The notes under the pieces are model-generated. The model searched no databases. It was not told the origin of the DNA and saw only the letters and a list, made by a program, of their open reading frames with translations. Both the position numbers and the translations under genes were made by a program. Positions 1 to 7,207 of a stretch of DNA of 20,374 nucleotides are shown here, piece by piece. The stretch lies in IMG/VR virus record IMGVR_UViG_3300043786_000366, positions 1-20,374 of that record, one strand, 5' to 3'. The DNA is from a virus. Position 1 is the first letter of the stretch. Every line of letters begins with the position of its first letter.

Positions 1-183
1 ATGCTGCTTAGCCATCTTGCTTGTCTTTGCCATCGCACGCTTCTTAGTGGCAGTTCGTGCCAATTGTGACTCAACACGCTTAGCAACAGCAGGAGCCAAC
101 TTGGATGTCGCCTTAGCCGCATCATCCCAAAATCCTGCTGGACGGGCAAGCCCACTAATTGCTGGTTTACGACCCTTAGCCAT
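1..183 (-). CDS. Small basic phage protein, C-terminus cut by window edge
   Basis: The reading frame starts at the ATG complementary to 181-183 (MAKGRKPAISGLARPAGFWDD...) and stays open through 61 codons to the edge, so the C-terminus is missing. The visible part is rich in Lys, Ala and Arg and has no recognisable enzyme motif. Its ATG overlaps the stop of the preceding gene as TAATG, which implies translational coupling. It is the last visible gene of the leftward head operon, downstream of the capsid gene. By position it could be a minor virion or DNA-binding head component, but that is inference only. Confidence 0.65.
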   Translation of the reverse strand, partial: MAKGRKPAISGLARPAGFWDDAAKATSKLAPAVAKRVESQLARTATKKRAMAKTSKMAKQH

Positions 184-602
184 TATTTACCTTTCTTTCC
201 ACGCTTCCAAGAATCCCCAGAAGCAGCCTTAGAGGAATATTTACCATACGGAGTCGGTTTACGGCTAGCAACCCTAGTTGAGGTTACAGTCTTGGGTTTC
301 TTGGATGCAGCATACGCTGCACGACCCTCGGCACGCAAACGCTTTTCACGCTTACCACGCTCACCAGCAGGCGACAACTTGCCGCCCTTGGCGGCAACAT
401 ATTCACGCACCGCTTTGCGTTGCGCAAACAATTCACGACCAGCAGCCCGAGCAGCCTTTTCTTCAGCGCTACGAGAACCAGCCCTAGAAGGAGTAATGCC
501 TTGCTTCGCCAAATAGGCGGAGACAGCAGCACGCTTCTTGGCTCCACGCTTGGGTGAATCACCCATAAACCCGTTATCCAAAACATCATAATACTGTGGC
601 AT
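183..602 (-). CDS. Basic Lys/Ala/Arg-rich protein downstream of the capsid gene
   Basis: This 139-residue protein begins MPQYYDVLDNGFMGDSPKRG. A good ribosome-binding site (AAGGAG) lies just upstream of its ATG on the minus strand. After a short acidic start, almost the whole chain is alternating Ala, Lys, Arg and Glu, probably helical, ending in a Ser/Gly/Lys-rich tail (GDSWKRGKKGK). I do not recognise a family. The gene directly follows the major capsid gene, separated by a strong hairpin, and its stop overlaps the next start (TAATG). Strong positive charge and position suggest a virion-associated or nucleic-acid-binding structural protein. No function can be assigned from sequence. Confidence 0.65.
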   Translation of the reverse strand: MPQYYDVLDNGFMGDSPKRGAKKRAAVSAYLAKQGITPSRAGSRSAEEKAARAAGRELFAQRKAVREYVAAKGGKLSPAGERGKREKRLRAEGRAAYAASKKPKTVTSTRVASRKPTPYGKYSSKAASGDSWKRGKKGK

Positions 603-623
603 AATTACTCCTTAAATAACTTC

Positions 624-653
624 GGGTGACGGGGGCTAACGCCCCCGCCACCC
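624..653 (-). terminator. Strong hairpin after the capsid gene (terminator or mRNA 3' stabiliser)
   Basis: On the minus-strand RNA a 13-bp stem (arms 641-653 and 624-636, one G-U pair) closes a 4-nt loop (positions 637-640). It lies 17 nt after the capsid stop. The G-U pair becomes an A-C mismatch on the plus strand, which supports function in the minus-strand transcript. The following sequence (GAAGTTATTT) is only moderately U-rich, so it may be a leaky terminator or a 3' stabilising hairpin that raises capsid mRNA over the two distal genes. Confidence 0.55.
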
Positions 654-669
654 AAATGCAACTACCTAA

Positions 670-1608
670 TTAGGCAGTCTTGGCAGTCAGTTTGCCCTGC
701 TTCTTGGCGTTACGGCAGGTAAGGTTGCCGTAGCACATGATGAGCGCATAGCGTGCATCAAGGTTCTCAGGACGGACGAATTCCGTCTGTGCGAACCACT
801 TGCCGCTGTGACCCACGAGAGTCAGGTACTTGCTGTTCAGGAAATACACCACGCCTGCGGTGCAGTGCGTGTCGTAAACCACTGGGGCTGCCTTGTAAAG
901 CAGGTTCTGGAACCCAGCATCAGCCGTCTTGGTGTCGGTGAAGCGGAGTTGTGGAACCAGCAACGACTCATACTTCTCAAACAGAGTCTGAGTCGTCAGC
1001 ACCATGTCTGGGTGGTCATTGCCCACCGACACGGTGTTGTAAGCAGTCGCCATCTGAGCGAGAGTCAACGCACCAGCGGTGTTCTCCTCGTATGAGCGCC
1101 AGTATTCGTTGCCTGCGGTTGCACGGTTGATTCCACCGACAGTTCCCGAAGCCTCAACGATGTTGCCCAGACCGTTCCAGTCCTTGCCGCTGTTGCCCGT
1201 TCCGTCTGCGAAGAACATTTGGTTGAAACCTTCACGCATGGACTCTTCAGCCTGCATGATTTTGGCTTCCAACAGGTTGATGATTTCCTGTTCGCCGTTG
1301 TTCTTGGCTTCTTCAATACCGCTGATTGCGATGGATGCAGCGTACTGCTTCCAGTCGTACTCGGCAGCGGTGATACCAGTCTGCGCCGTCAGCGAGATGG
1401 TGTCGTAGCCGCTGTACGAAGCAACGGTGCTGTTCTGACCGTAAATCAACGGTTCAACAATCTTGGTTCCGCCGTTGAGCATACGGATGCGACCCTTGTC
1501 CTGAAGGAAATAGGTCAACGGGCGAGCCGTGAAGATGTTGTCCGTGAGTTGGTCACGGTAGTTTGCGAGCGTTGTTGAAAGCAACGCATCAAAGTTTGGG
1601 TTAGACAT
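670..1608 (-). CDS. Major capsid protein (HK97-fold type)
   Basis: This 312-residue protein begins MSNPNFDALLSTTLANYRDQLTDNIFTARPLTYFLQDKGR and should form the icosahedral head shell. The features fit the phage major capsid family: an N-terminal helix without a long cleavable delta domain, an E-loop-like stretch (MLNGGTKIVEPLIYGQNSTVASYSGYDTI), a helix containing NNGEQEIINLLEAKIMQAEESMREGFNQMFF, then a P-domain/A-domain pattern ending ENLDARYALIMCYGNLTCRNAKKQGKL. Position gives strong support, because portal and scaffold lie directly upstream in transcription order. A Shine-Dalgarno sequence (AGGAGG) is present at 1619-1624. The lack of a protease gene nearby fits a separate scaffold protein. 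Confidence 0.88.
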   Translation of the reverse strand: MSNPNFDALLSTTLANYRDQLTDNIFTARPLTYFLQDKGRIRMLNGGTKIVEPLIYGQNSTVASYSGYDTISLTAQTGITAAEYDWKQYAASIAISGIEEAKNNGEQEIINLLEAKIMQAEESMREGFNQMFFADGTGNSGKDWNGLGNIVEASGTVGGINRATAGNEYWRSYEENTAGALTLAQMATAYNTVSVGNDHPDMVLTTQTLFEKYESLLVPQLRFTDTKTADAGFQNLLYKAAPVVYDTHCTAGVVYFLNSKYLTLVGHSGKWFAQTEFVRPENLDARYALIMCYGNLTCRNAKKQGKLTAKTA

Positions 1609-1643
1609 TTCTGTTTATCCTCCTAGGATAATTTGATTATGGG

Positions 1644-2441
1644 TTAATTTGCACCAAGTTGACGCTTAGCGGCAGCCCACGCATCTCTGATGCTTGTGAT
1701 GGCTTCAACGGATTCAGTAGTAGCCGACGCACTAGGATTAGAGCCGCCAGAAACCACTGCCGCTTGTCGCTTTGCGGCGACAACCGCAGCCTCAGTTTCC
1801 TGCTGCTTTTTCTTAGCCTCGGATTCCAACTGTTGCCGTGACATCATCTTGTCAAACATCAACTGCTTATAGGTTCCCTCAAGGTCTGTTGAGCCTAACC
1901 GTAGGGCGGTGTTTACCACTTCGGCTACATTGAAATCAGAATATTGTGACTGCAAACGGGAAATTTCACGCTCAATCTCCTGCTGGGACCGATACTCCTC
2001 AAACGCAGAAACCTTAGATTCCATCTCACGCAACTTGCGTTCGGTGGGGTCCAACGATTCCAATTCCTGCTGGGACTCATCTGCCATCTGCTGTGCTTGC
2101 GCACGACTGATGCCATAATGGCGTGCCAGCAAGTCAATCGTCGCCTCAGGATTACGCTCCAAAGCCGACTGAATCGCTGCAGCAAATTCAATTTCTTGTC
2201 TCTGCTGACTTAGTTCTTGTGTTTTGCGAGTATAATCAGCCTGCCGTTGATAGCCGCTAATTGCCTCCGAAAGCGGAACACTAAGTTCCTCCCCATCAAC
2301 CTTAACAGGGACCATATAATTCGCATAGTCCTGTACGGGTAGTACGGGTGCTTCCGTTGCTTCACCCCCCGACGCTACTTCAGTGGTTGCACCAGCATCG
2401 CTGGTGTCCGATACGGACGGGGTTACAATTTCATTGCTCAT
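1644..2441 (-). CDS. Capsid scaffold/assembly protein
   Basis: This 265-residue acidic protein has a Ser/Thr/Glu-rich disordered N-terminus (about residues 1-35), a short ordered segment (YMVPVKVDGEELSVPLSEAISGYQRQADYTRKTQELSQQ), then a long Gln/Glu/Arg-rich predicted coiled coil (about 60-215) and a C-terminal helix (ITSIRDAWAAAKRQLG). The motif VPLSEAISGYQRQADYT is typical of phage scaffold proteins located immediately before the capsid gene. It would template procapsid assembly with the capsid protein and then be lost. It sits between portal and major capsid. Confidence 0.82.
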   Translation of the reverse strand: MSNEIVTPSVSDTSDAGATTEVASGGEATEAPVLPVQDYANYMVPVKVDGEELSVPLSEAISGYQRQADYTRKTQELSQQRQEIEFAAAIQSALERNPEATIDLLARHYGISRAQAQQMADESQQELESLDPTERKLREMESKVSAFEEYRSQQEIEREISRLQSQYSDFNVAEVVNTALRLGSTDLEGTYKQLMFDKMMSRQQLESEAKKKQQETEAAVVAAKRQAAVVSGGSNPSASATTESVEAITSIRDAWAAAKRQLGAN

Positions 2442-2471
2442 TTTCTCTCCAGAGTCCTAGGTGGTTGCTCT

Positions 2472-2486
2472 ACCCCTAATAGGGGT
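2472..2486 (-). other. Small inverted repeat between portal and scaffold genes
   Basis: ACCCC/GGGGT arms close a 5-nt loop in the short gap between the portal stop and the scaffold start. No U tract follows on the minus strand. It may modulate mRNA stability or coupling. Weak evidence. Confidence 0.3.
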
Positions 2487-2492
2487 TGTTCC

Positions 2493-4238
2493 CTAGCCTT
2501 GTAGAGATTGGTCAAACCCCGCCATCCCCGCTTCCGCTTGCTGCGGAACCGTAGGATTTGTTGGCGGAATAGGAACCCCGCCCTCAGATGGCATAGACAA
2601 AGCAGCCTGCCCCGCAGGTGGTTGTGGGGGCGGAGCAGACTGCAAAAACTGCTCAGGAGACTTCACACCGAAACCAAACTGCAGCACATACGCTGCAAGT
2701 TTGCCCATGTCAACAACCCCAGCACCAGCAAACGGTGCCATAGCATCCACAATCTGAAGCGCCTGTTGACGGCGGAACGACTCGTTAATTGGTTGCGTGG
2801 AACCACCCACCACATCAAAGTCAAAGTCGCCAGCCAAATAGTCACGGTCATACTTCACCCACACAGGGTCACCGCTGCGGGAGGTAATGCGGGCTACCTG
2901 CTCGCCAGTCATAAACTGTTGAGCCAAAATTACCAGACGGCGACCCACCTCAGAAATACCACGCTCAACCGTAGCCAACTTGTCGGCAGTACGGGCATTT
3001 GCAGCATCCTGCAGCAAGGCGGATTCGGTTGCGGTGCGACGAATTTCGGTGACACCACCACGCATAAACTCTGAGACACCCGACACACGGTCAATGTCAG
3101 CCGAAATCACATTGGACTGATTATAGAAATCTGGCGGGTTAATTACGGCTGGCATTGGGGCAATCACATTGCCCAATGCGTCATCCCCAACCACAGGTAC
3201 CATCACATTGTCCTCATCGGACTCAAGGGCGGTACGACCCAACTGGTCAAACGCCGACTCCTTATAGAGCCACTTACGAGCGAACCGTTTACGGTGGTTC
3301 ATCATCTGGGTGCGAGTCTCATTAAGTTCTTTCTGTAGCGGCTCAATCGCCTCAAGTTCACCAATCGGATAAAACTGGTCGGGCACATCATAATCCCGCA
3401 ACATAACAAACGGCTGACCAAACGCATACGGCATCTTCATCGGCTTCACAAGGAACCCGTCCCCAGCCTCCGAGAACACGCACATCATACGATTCTTCAC
3501 ATCGTAGAATTCCCAAATCTCAGCGTAACCCTCATCCTTGTCACGCACCTTACGCACTGACGGGTCGTCACCATAACGGCTAATTGCCATAGCGCCAACG
3601 GCTTCACGAGCCGACTTGTTGTAACGCTTGTCTGTGCGCACCTCACGCAACGGGCGACGAATACGCTGAGCAATCCAAGCAATATCCTTCATAGAGGTTG
3701 CATCTGGGTCAACAAACACATCCGAAGGGGACACACGCTCCGCAAACGGAGCGTCCTCAACTACAACCGTCCGAGGGGTGGCTTCGCCACCCTCAACATC
3801 ATCCGACACATCATCGCCCTCAATACTAAAGGATTCTTCTTCTACATACCTGTAGCCGACCTTAATCCAACCATGACCAAAAATGACCATGTCCTTAACG
3901 GCGTTCTTGAACTCGTCCTTGATGCTGTTGTGCTTCCACCAGTAGTTCACTACGGCTTCAGCAATAACCGCCTGAGCAGCAGACTCAGGCTTCGTGGCGT
4001 TGACAGTAATCTTCGGATAGTTAACAGCCACAGTCGGCACAATAACATTCACCGTTGAAAAACAAATATTTACCAGCAAACGGTCAGACTCACTATAGTA
4101 GTCATAATGTCTACCTCGGTATAGGTCGGACATACGCTTCCAAATCTGGTCGTAACCTTCTTCTTTGCGCCAACGCTTGGAGGTGTCAATCTTTTTGCGA
4201 TATGTCGCCAAATAGTCGCTCAATGGTTTCCTAGCCAT
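2493..4238 (-). CDS. Portal protein (P22-like portal family)
   Basis: This 581-residue protein should form the dodecameric portal ring at the head vertex through which the terminase packages DNA. The N-terminus (KRWRKEEGYDQIWKRMSDLYRGRHYD...DRLLVNICFSTVNVIVPTVAVNYPKITVNA) and the following helices (VVNYWWKHNSIKDEFKNAVKDMVIFGHGWIKVGY) match the pattern of P22-type portals. Also portal-like are ERVSPSDVFVDPDATSMKDIAWIAQR, the helical ELEAIEPLQKELNETRTQMMNHRKRFARKW and the clip/stem region GVSEFMRGG. The last 60 residues are Pro/Gln-rich and likely disordered. Its start overlaps the stop of the preceding small membrane-protein gene (TAATG). Length and position between TerL and scaffold agree. 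Confidence 0.9.
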   Translation of the reverse strand: MARKPLSDYLATYRKKIDTSKRWRKEEGYDQIWKRMSDLYRGRHYDYYSESDRLLVNICFSTVNVIVPTVAVNYPKITVNATKPESAAQAVIAEAVVNYWWKHNSIKDEFKNAVKDMVIFGHGWIKVGYRYVEEESFSIEGDDVSDDVEGGEATPRTVVVEDAPFAERVSPSDVFVDPDATSMKDIAWIAQRIRRPLREVRTDKRYNKSAREAVGAMAISRYGDDPSVRKVRDKDEGYAEIWEFYDVKNRMMCVFSEAGDGFLVKPMKMPYAFGQPFVMLRDYDVPDQFYPIGELEAIEPLQKELNETRTQMMNHRKRFARKWLYKESAFDQLGRTALESDEDNVMVPVVGDDALGNVIAPMPAVINPPDFYNQSNVISADIDRVSGVSEFMRGGVTEIRRTATESALLQDAANARTADKLATVERGISEVGRRLVILAQQFMTGEQVARITSRSGDPVWVKYDRDYLAGDFDFDVVGGSTQPINESFRRQQALQIVDAMAPFAGAGVVDMGKLAAYVLQFGFGVKSPEQFLQSAPPPQPPAGQAALSMPSEGGVPIPPTNPTVPQQAEAGMAGFDQSLQG

Positions 4239-4435
4239 TACTTGTCCTTGCCTTTATGCCAACCAATATGTTCGTCCAGTTTCGTTGCCACAGAATCCAC
4301 TTTGTCGGCAACCTTATTCAACAGGGCACGCCCTTCGGCGTGCTGGTCGCTGTTTTCTTTCCGTAACCTTTGTAGAACCACAACAGTGGGACCCGTAATC
4401 ACAGCAACGACAATCGGGACCCAGACCGCTTCCAT
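4238..4435 (-). CDS. Small single-pass membrane protein with C-terminal coiled coil
   Basis: This 65-residue protein has a hydrophobic N-terminus (MEAVWVPIVVAVITGPTVVVLQRLRK, about residues 3-22) serving as one membrane segment. A charged helix follows (RALLNKVADKVDSVATKLDEHIGWHKGKDK). Similar small proteins with this N-terminal span and a heptad-like tail are common in phages and are sometimes annotated as holin-like or head-associated; the role is unknown. The stop overlaps the portal start. Start at 4435 lies 3 nt after the stop of the zinc-ribbon gene. Confidence 0.65.
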   Translation of the reverse strand: MEAVWVPIVVAVITGPTVVVLQRLRKENSDQHAEGRALLNKVADKVDSVATKLDEHIGWHKGKDK

Positions 4436-4438
4436 ACA

Positions 4439-4663
4439 TTAAACCCAACGGCTGCCCACAGGCTCAGGGTTATAACCGTTAATCTTCGCTTCCTTGATGG
4501 CTTGGTCAGCCCGTTCACGAATCGTGGGTCCGTGAAACTCCTCTTTGCCCTGTGTGAAACCCAAACGGACGCTGCGAACATGGCAACCGAAGCAAACATT
4601 GCCACGCCGAGGCATTTCTTCCACCTCAAACTGCTTTTTGCACTGCTGGCAATCAAGAATCAT
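4439..4663 (-). CDS. Small zinc-ribbon protein
   Basis: This 74-residue protein has two CxxC knuckles: CQQC at residues 5-8 and CFGC at about 24-27, the spacing of a rubredoxin-like or treble-clef zinc ribbon. The C-terminal part is a charged helix (TIRERADQAIKEAKINGYNPEPVGSRWV). It sits between TerL and the small membrane protein in the packaging operon. Zinc ribbons here may help terminase or head assembly, but no specific function can be read from sequence. Confidence 0.65.
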   Translation of the reverse strand: MILDCQQCKKQFEVEEMPRRGNVCFGCHVRSVRLGFTQGKEEFHGPTIRERADQAIKEAKINGYNPEPVGSRWV

Positions 4664-4691
4664 ACATTTATGACAGTTTCGTTCCTTAAAA

Positions 4692-6290
4692 TCAGAATCT
4701 GGTAGCGGAACGAATATTATGCGCCCCCAAAGGCACCCTTTCTATGGTTGGACGACCAATAATATGCCCCTCCCACCACGCCAAACTGTTTTTGGGCACC
4801 TGATTCGGATTCTGATATTCGGGCAACCACACATACTTCAACATCTGATTGGCAATCGCCAAACTAACAGTTCGGTCATCATACGGACTACCCGCCATAC
4901 GCCCATTAGCCTTACGCACAAAAGTGCGCAACTCGGCAATAGTCTTATCGCACAAAATAGTAATATCCTGATTACGAACAGCAGCAGACAACTCGTCAAT
5001 CATCAACGGCTTAGAGGTGGTCGTGGTACGCCAACCCAACTGCTCAGTAGCCTCAGAACGAATATTGCCCAACTTGCGAGTCCGATACAAATTCTTGTAA
5101 CCAACACGCTGCGCAGCCTTCAGGGTGGTCAAACCGTGGTTGTTATTCTCAACACCCATCAGGGCGTTGTTATACCACCAACCCAAATCCGCTAATGCTT
5201 CCCCAAACAGGTCTGGTTCAATATGTCCATGCCAATGCGCAACAATCAAACCATCCTGAGCGTTTATAATATGTGCCGAACTATAGTCACCGTACGATAA
5301 ACCTTCGGCGACATCCGCTCCAATCACATAAACACCCTCAGGGTGTGGGAACTCCCAAATAGTCAACTCCCCCTCATCAGAGTTTATAAACGAAACCGAC
5401 CCATCCGCATAATGGTGAAAGAACCCCCGCTGCGGTTCATCAGGCTGCAAAGAATCCAACAAATCAATATCAAATACAGGGTTACCTGATTTGATAAACG
5501 CCTCGGACGGGTTGCGTGGATATTCTTGGTGCAACTGCCATTGTGCCATGTTGCGAGACTTGTCGTCATACCAGTCGTTGCCACGCTCACCGTCAGCGTT
5601 CCACGGATAGAAAATGCCAACGAATTTGTTGGCTCCTGTTTGGGAGCCAACCCACAACTGATGAAAAAAGTTACCCGAACCATTAGCCGTACTCAGACCC
5701 ATTACCCGCCCACCAATATCCGCAATAGGCTCAATACTCGCCCACGCCTCCTCGGGGTTCGGCAAGAACGCCCACTCGTCAACAAACACAGCGTAGACAG
5801 ATTCGCCACGAGCAGGGTCCGAACCAGACGGCAACGACTCAATAGCCGACTCGTTATCAAAAGTCATCTTCAACTGGTGGTCCGTAGTTTGCTTAGGACC
5901 TTTCTCACGCATCCAAAACGGCAAAAACTTGTAACCATACTTAGACTTGGACAACAGTTTCATCGCTTCACGCTCAGTGCGTGACAACATAATTACAAAA
6001 CGGTCAGCAAAAAAATATGTCATCCAAAACGCATACGCAGCAGCCAAAGTAGAAAACCCAATCTGACGGGCTTTCAGAACAACCGTATACCGTTCCGACA
6101 TCCACACCTTAACTGTTTCCAATTGCGCTTCACGCAAAGCAAACTTTATACGCCCCTTGGACGGGTGTTTAATATACCAATGATTTTCACAGAAATGGGC
6201 AAACGCAGCAAGTTGCTGCTCAATCGTCCCATTCTCTGGACCTCTACAAGCACGCCACTCTTTCTCGTGCAACAATTCATTAATATTCAT
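4692..6290 (-). CDS. terL: Terminase large subunit (ATPase and nuclease)
   Basis: This packaging motor and headful/cos nuclease is 532 residues long from the start at 6290 (MNINELLHEK). That start overlaps the upstream lysozyme stop as TAATG; the frame is open 7 codons further upstream, but that lies inside the previous gene. The N-terminal ATPase has a Walker A-like motif KARQIGFST (about 73-81), Walker B VYAVFVDEW with D171/E172, and the coupling motif GLSTANG (198-204). The C-terminal RNase H-like nuclease shows the expected acidic residues at GADVAEG (D326), VENNNHG (E381) and PYDDRTVSLAIA (D471/D472). All catalytic motifs look intact. The small subunit lies far away at 12368, with the fibre and lysis genes between them. 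Confidence 0.95.
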   Translation of the reverse strand: MNINELLHEKEWRACRGPENGTIEQQLAAFAHFCENHWYIKHPSKGRIKFALREAQLETVKVWMSERYTVVLKARQIGFSTLAAAYAFWMTYFFADRFVIMLSRTEREAMKLLSKSKYGYKFLPFWMREKGPKQTTDHQLKMTFDNESAIESLPSGSDPARGESVYAVFVDEWAFLPNPEEAWASIEPIADIGGRVMGLSTANGSGNFFHQLWVGSQTGANKFVGIFYPWNADGERGNDWYDDKSRNMAQWQLHQEYPRNPSEAFIKSGNPVFDIDLLDSLQPDEPQRGFFHHYADGSVSFINSDEGELTIWEFPHPEGVYVIGADVAEGLSYGDYSSAHIINAQDGLIVAHWHGHIEPDLFGEALADLGWWYNNALMGVENNNHGLTTLKAAQRVGYKNLYRTRKLGNIRSEATEQLGWRTTTTSKPLMIDELSAAVRNQDITILCDKTIAELRTFVRKANGRMAGSPYDDRTVSLAIANQMLKYVWLPEYQNPNQVPKNSLAWWEGHIIGRPTIERVPLGAHNIRSATRF

Positions 6291-6691
6291 TATGGCAGCC
6301 ACGGCTGCCAACCATAATCATTACGGTCAGCACTATAGTCATAAATAGCCTTGGCGGCACGAACATTCGTCAACGGATTATACAAATCATCACACTCTTT
6401 CAAGATGCCCTGATGCTGCAACCAACCTTCAGAAAAATAGCGGGACGGTTTGCACCAAAACATATTAATCTGAAACAAACCAATACTGCCACCATTAGGG
6501 TCCTTGTCATTAAACACATGATGCAAGCAGCGTGATTCACGATGCATAATGCGGTGTGCTTCACGCCTTTGGTCAATAGGGAACCCCACATAGGTGACCA
6601 GCGAGGCGTATTCGGGGCAATGTTGGGGTCGCCGCACCTCAGGGTTGCCCATCGGTGTCACCGCCAAAATAGCAGCAAGCAGCAGTTTCAT
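6290..6691 (-). CDS. Lysozyme-like / lytic transglycosylase with signal peptide
   Basis: This 133-residue protein starts with a short hydrophobic leader (MKLLLAAILAVTPMG), which would send it to the periplasm or cell surface. The core resembles an SLT/lysozyme-like fold: HRESRC with the candidate catalytic Glu at residue 52, then GSIGLFQIN (68-76) and NPLTNVRAAKAIYDYS (105-120), ending GWQPW. Cys residues at 25, 55, 80 and 100 could form disulfides, consistent with export. It probably cleaves peptidoglycan during lysis or entry. It follows the holin-like gene and overlaps the TerL start. Confidence 0.85.
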   Translation of the reverse strand: MKLLLAAILAVTPMGNPEVRRPQHCPEYASLVTYVGFPIDQRREAHRIMHRESRCLHHVFNDKDPNGGSIGLFQINMFWCKPSRYFSEGWLQHQGILKECDDLYNPLTNVRAAKAIYDYSADRNDYGWQPWLP

Positions 6692-6707
6692 TATTCCTCC
6701 AGTCTAG

Positions 6708-6727
6708 CACACGCCGAATGGCGTGTG
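6708..6727 (-). other. 8-bp hairpin ahead of the lysozyme ribosome-binding site
   Basis: A perfect 8-bp stem (arms 6708-6715 and 6720-6727) with a 4-nt loop lies between the holin-like stop and the lysozyme RBS (GGAGGAATAATG on the minus strand). No U tract follows, so it is more likely an RNA-stability or processing element than a terminator. Confidence 0.45.
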
Positions 6728-6734
6728 AACAATA

Positions 6735-6935
6735 CTATCGGGACTTTTTGATTCTACCAAACGCCTTATCGTTAGGGTTGACCCACCGCAAAACAGGAGG
6801 CAACACAGCAATCACAACAGCCTTAAGAATATCCTCAGGATTCCAATTGCCCGTAGCGACGACAGCAGCCACTGCAGCGAGAACGCTGCGTGCATACGAT
6901 TGAAGTGCCGCTTTATGTTTCTTAGACAGTTTCAA
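6735..6935 (-). CDS. Holin-like small membrane protein, TTG start
   Basis: The proposed start is TTG at 6935, giving a 66-residue protein, MKLSKKHKAALQSYARSVLAAVAAVVATGNWNPEDILKAVVIAVLPPVLRWVNPNDKAFGRIKKSR. The frame is open further upstream, but that part is out of frame inside the real 6922-7191 gene. A GAGG sits 6 nt before the TTG. Two hydrophobic stretches (about 17-28 and 36-51) and a basic C-terminal tail suit a small class II-type holin. The ending PPVLRWVNPNDKAFGR is a pattern I associate with a phage holin-like family. It lies directly upstream of the lysozyme-like gene, the usual lysis-cassette order. Confidence 0.7.
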   Translation of the reverse strand: MKLSKKHKAALQSYARSVLAAVAAVVATGNWNPEDILKAVVIAVLPPVLRWVNPNDKAFGRIKKSR

Positions 6936-7191
6936 CTGGAACCTCAGCAACTGGTGAAACGAATACATCAGCAACAGCATCATAGGTGTCGCCCACGCCA
7001 GCATATTTGGCACGGAAGTTTCCGTTGTATGATGTTTGCTTCCAAGTTTTTCCAGCGCCATGAACCTGCGTCAAATAGGCAACGCCCACTGCTTCTGATT
7101 CAGGAAATGGCAAGTCTTGGATGTCGCTGTTGTTTACGACGCTGACTTGGTATACCTTATTTTCGTTATCTAGCCACGCAAAGTGTGCCAT
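6922..7191 (-). CDS. Small tail-fibre-associated protein (WKQTS family), copy 1
   Basis: This 89-residue protein begins MAHFAWLDNENKVYQVSVVNNSDI at the ATG 7189-7191, preceded by GGAGAAATAAC. It ends TWKQTSYNGNFRAKYAGVGDTYDAVADVFVSPVAEVPVETV. The core GKTWKQTSYN.NFR.KYAG.GDTYD is shared with the protein at 8881-9171, so the two are paralogues. Small proteins of this pattern are common in cyanophage and other environmental phage genomes, next to fibre genes. They are presumed virion components of unknown role. The gene overlaps the holin-like gene by 14 nt. The longer open frame upstream (to 7452) is antisense-like noise within the Gly-rich gene. Confidence 0.75.
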   Translation of the reverse strand: MAHFAWLDNENKVYQVSVVNNSDIQDLPFPESEAVGVAYLTQVHGAGKTWKQTSYNGNFRAKYAGVGDTYDAVADVFVSPVAEVPVETV

Positions 7192-7207
7192 TGTTATTTC
7201 TCCTATC

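Noticed and set aside
6936-7061. N-terminal extension of the holin-like protein
   Set aside because: It overlaps the well-supported 6922-7191 gene out of frame; a TTG with GAGG at 6 nt gives the expected small holin-like length.
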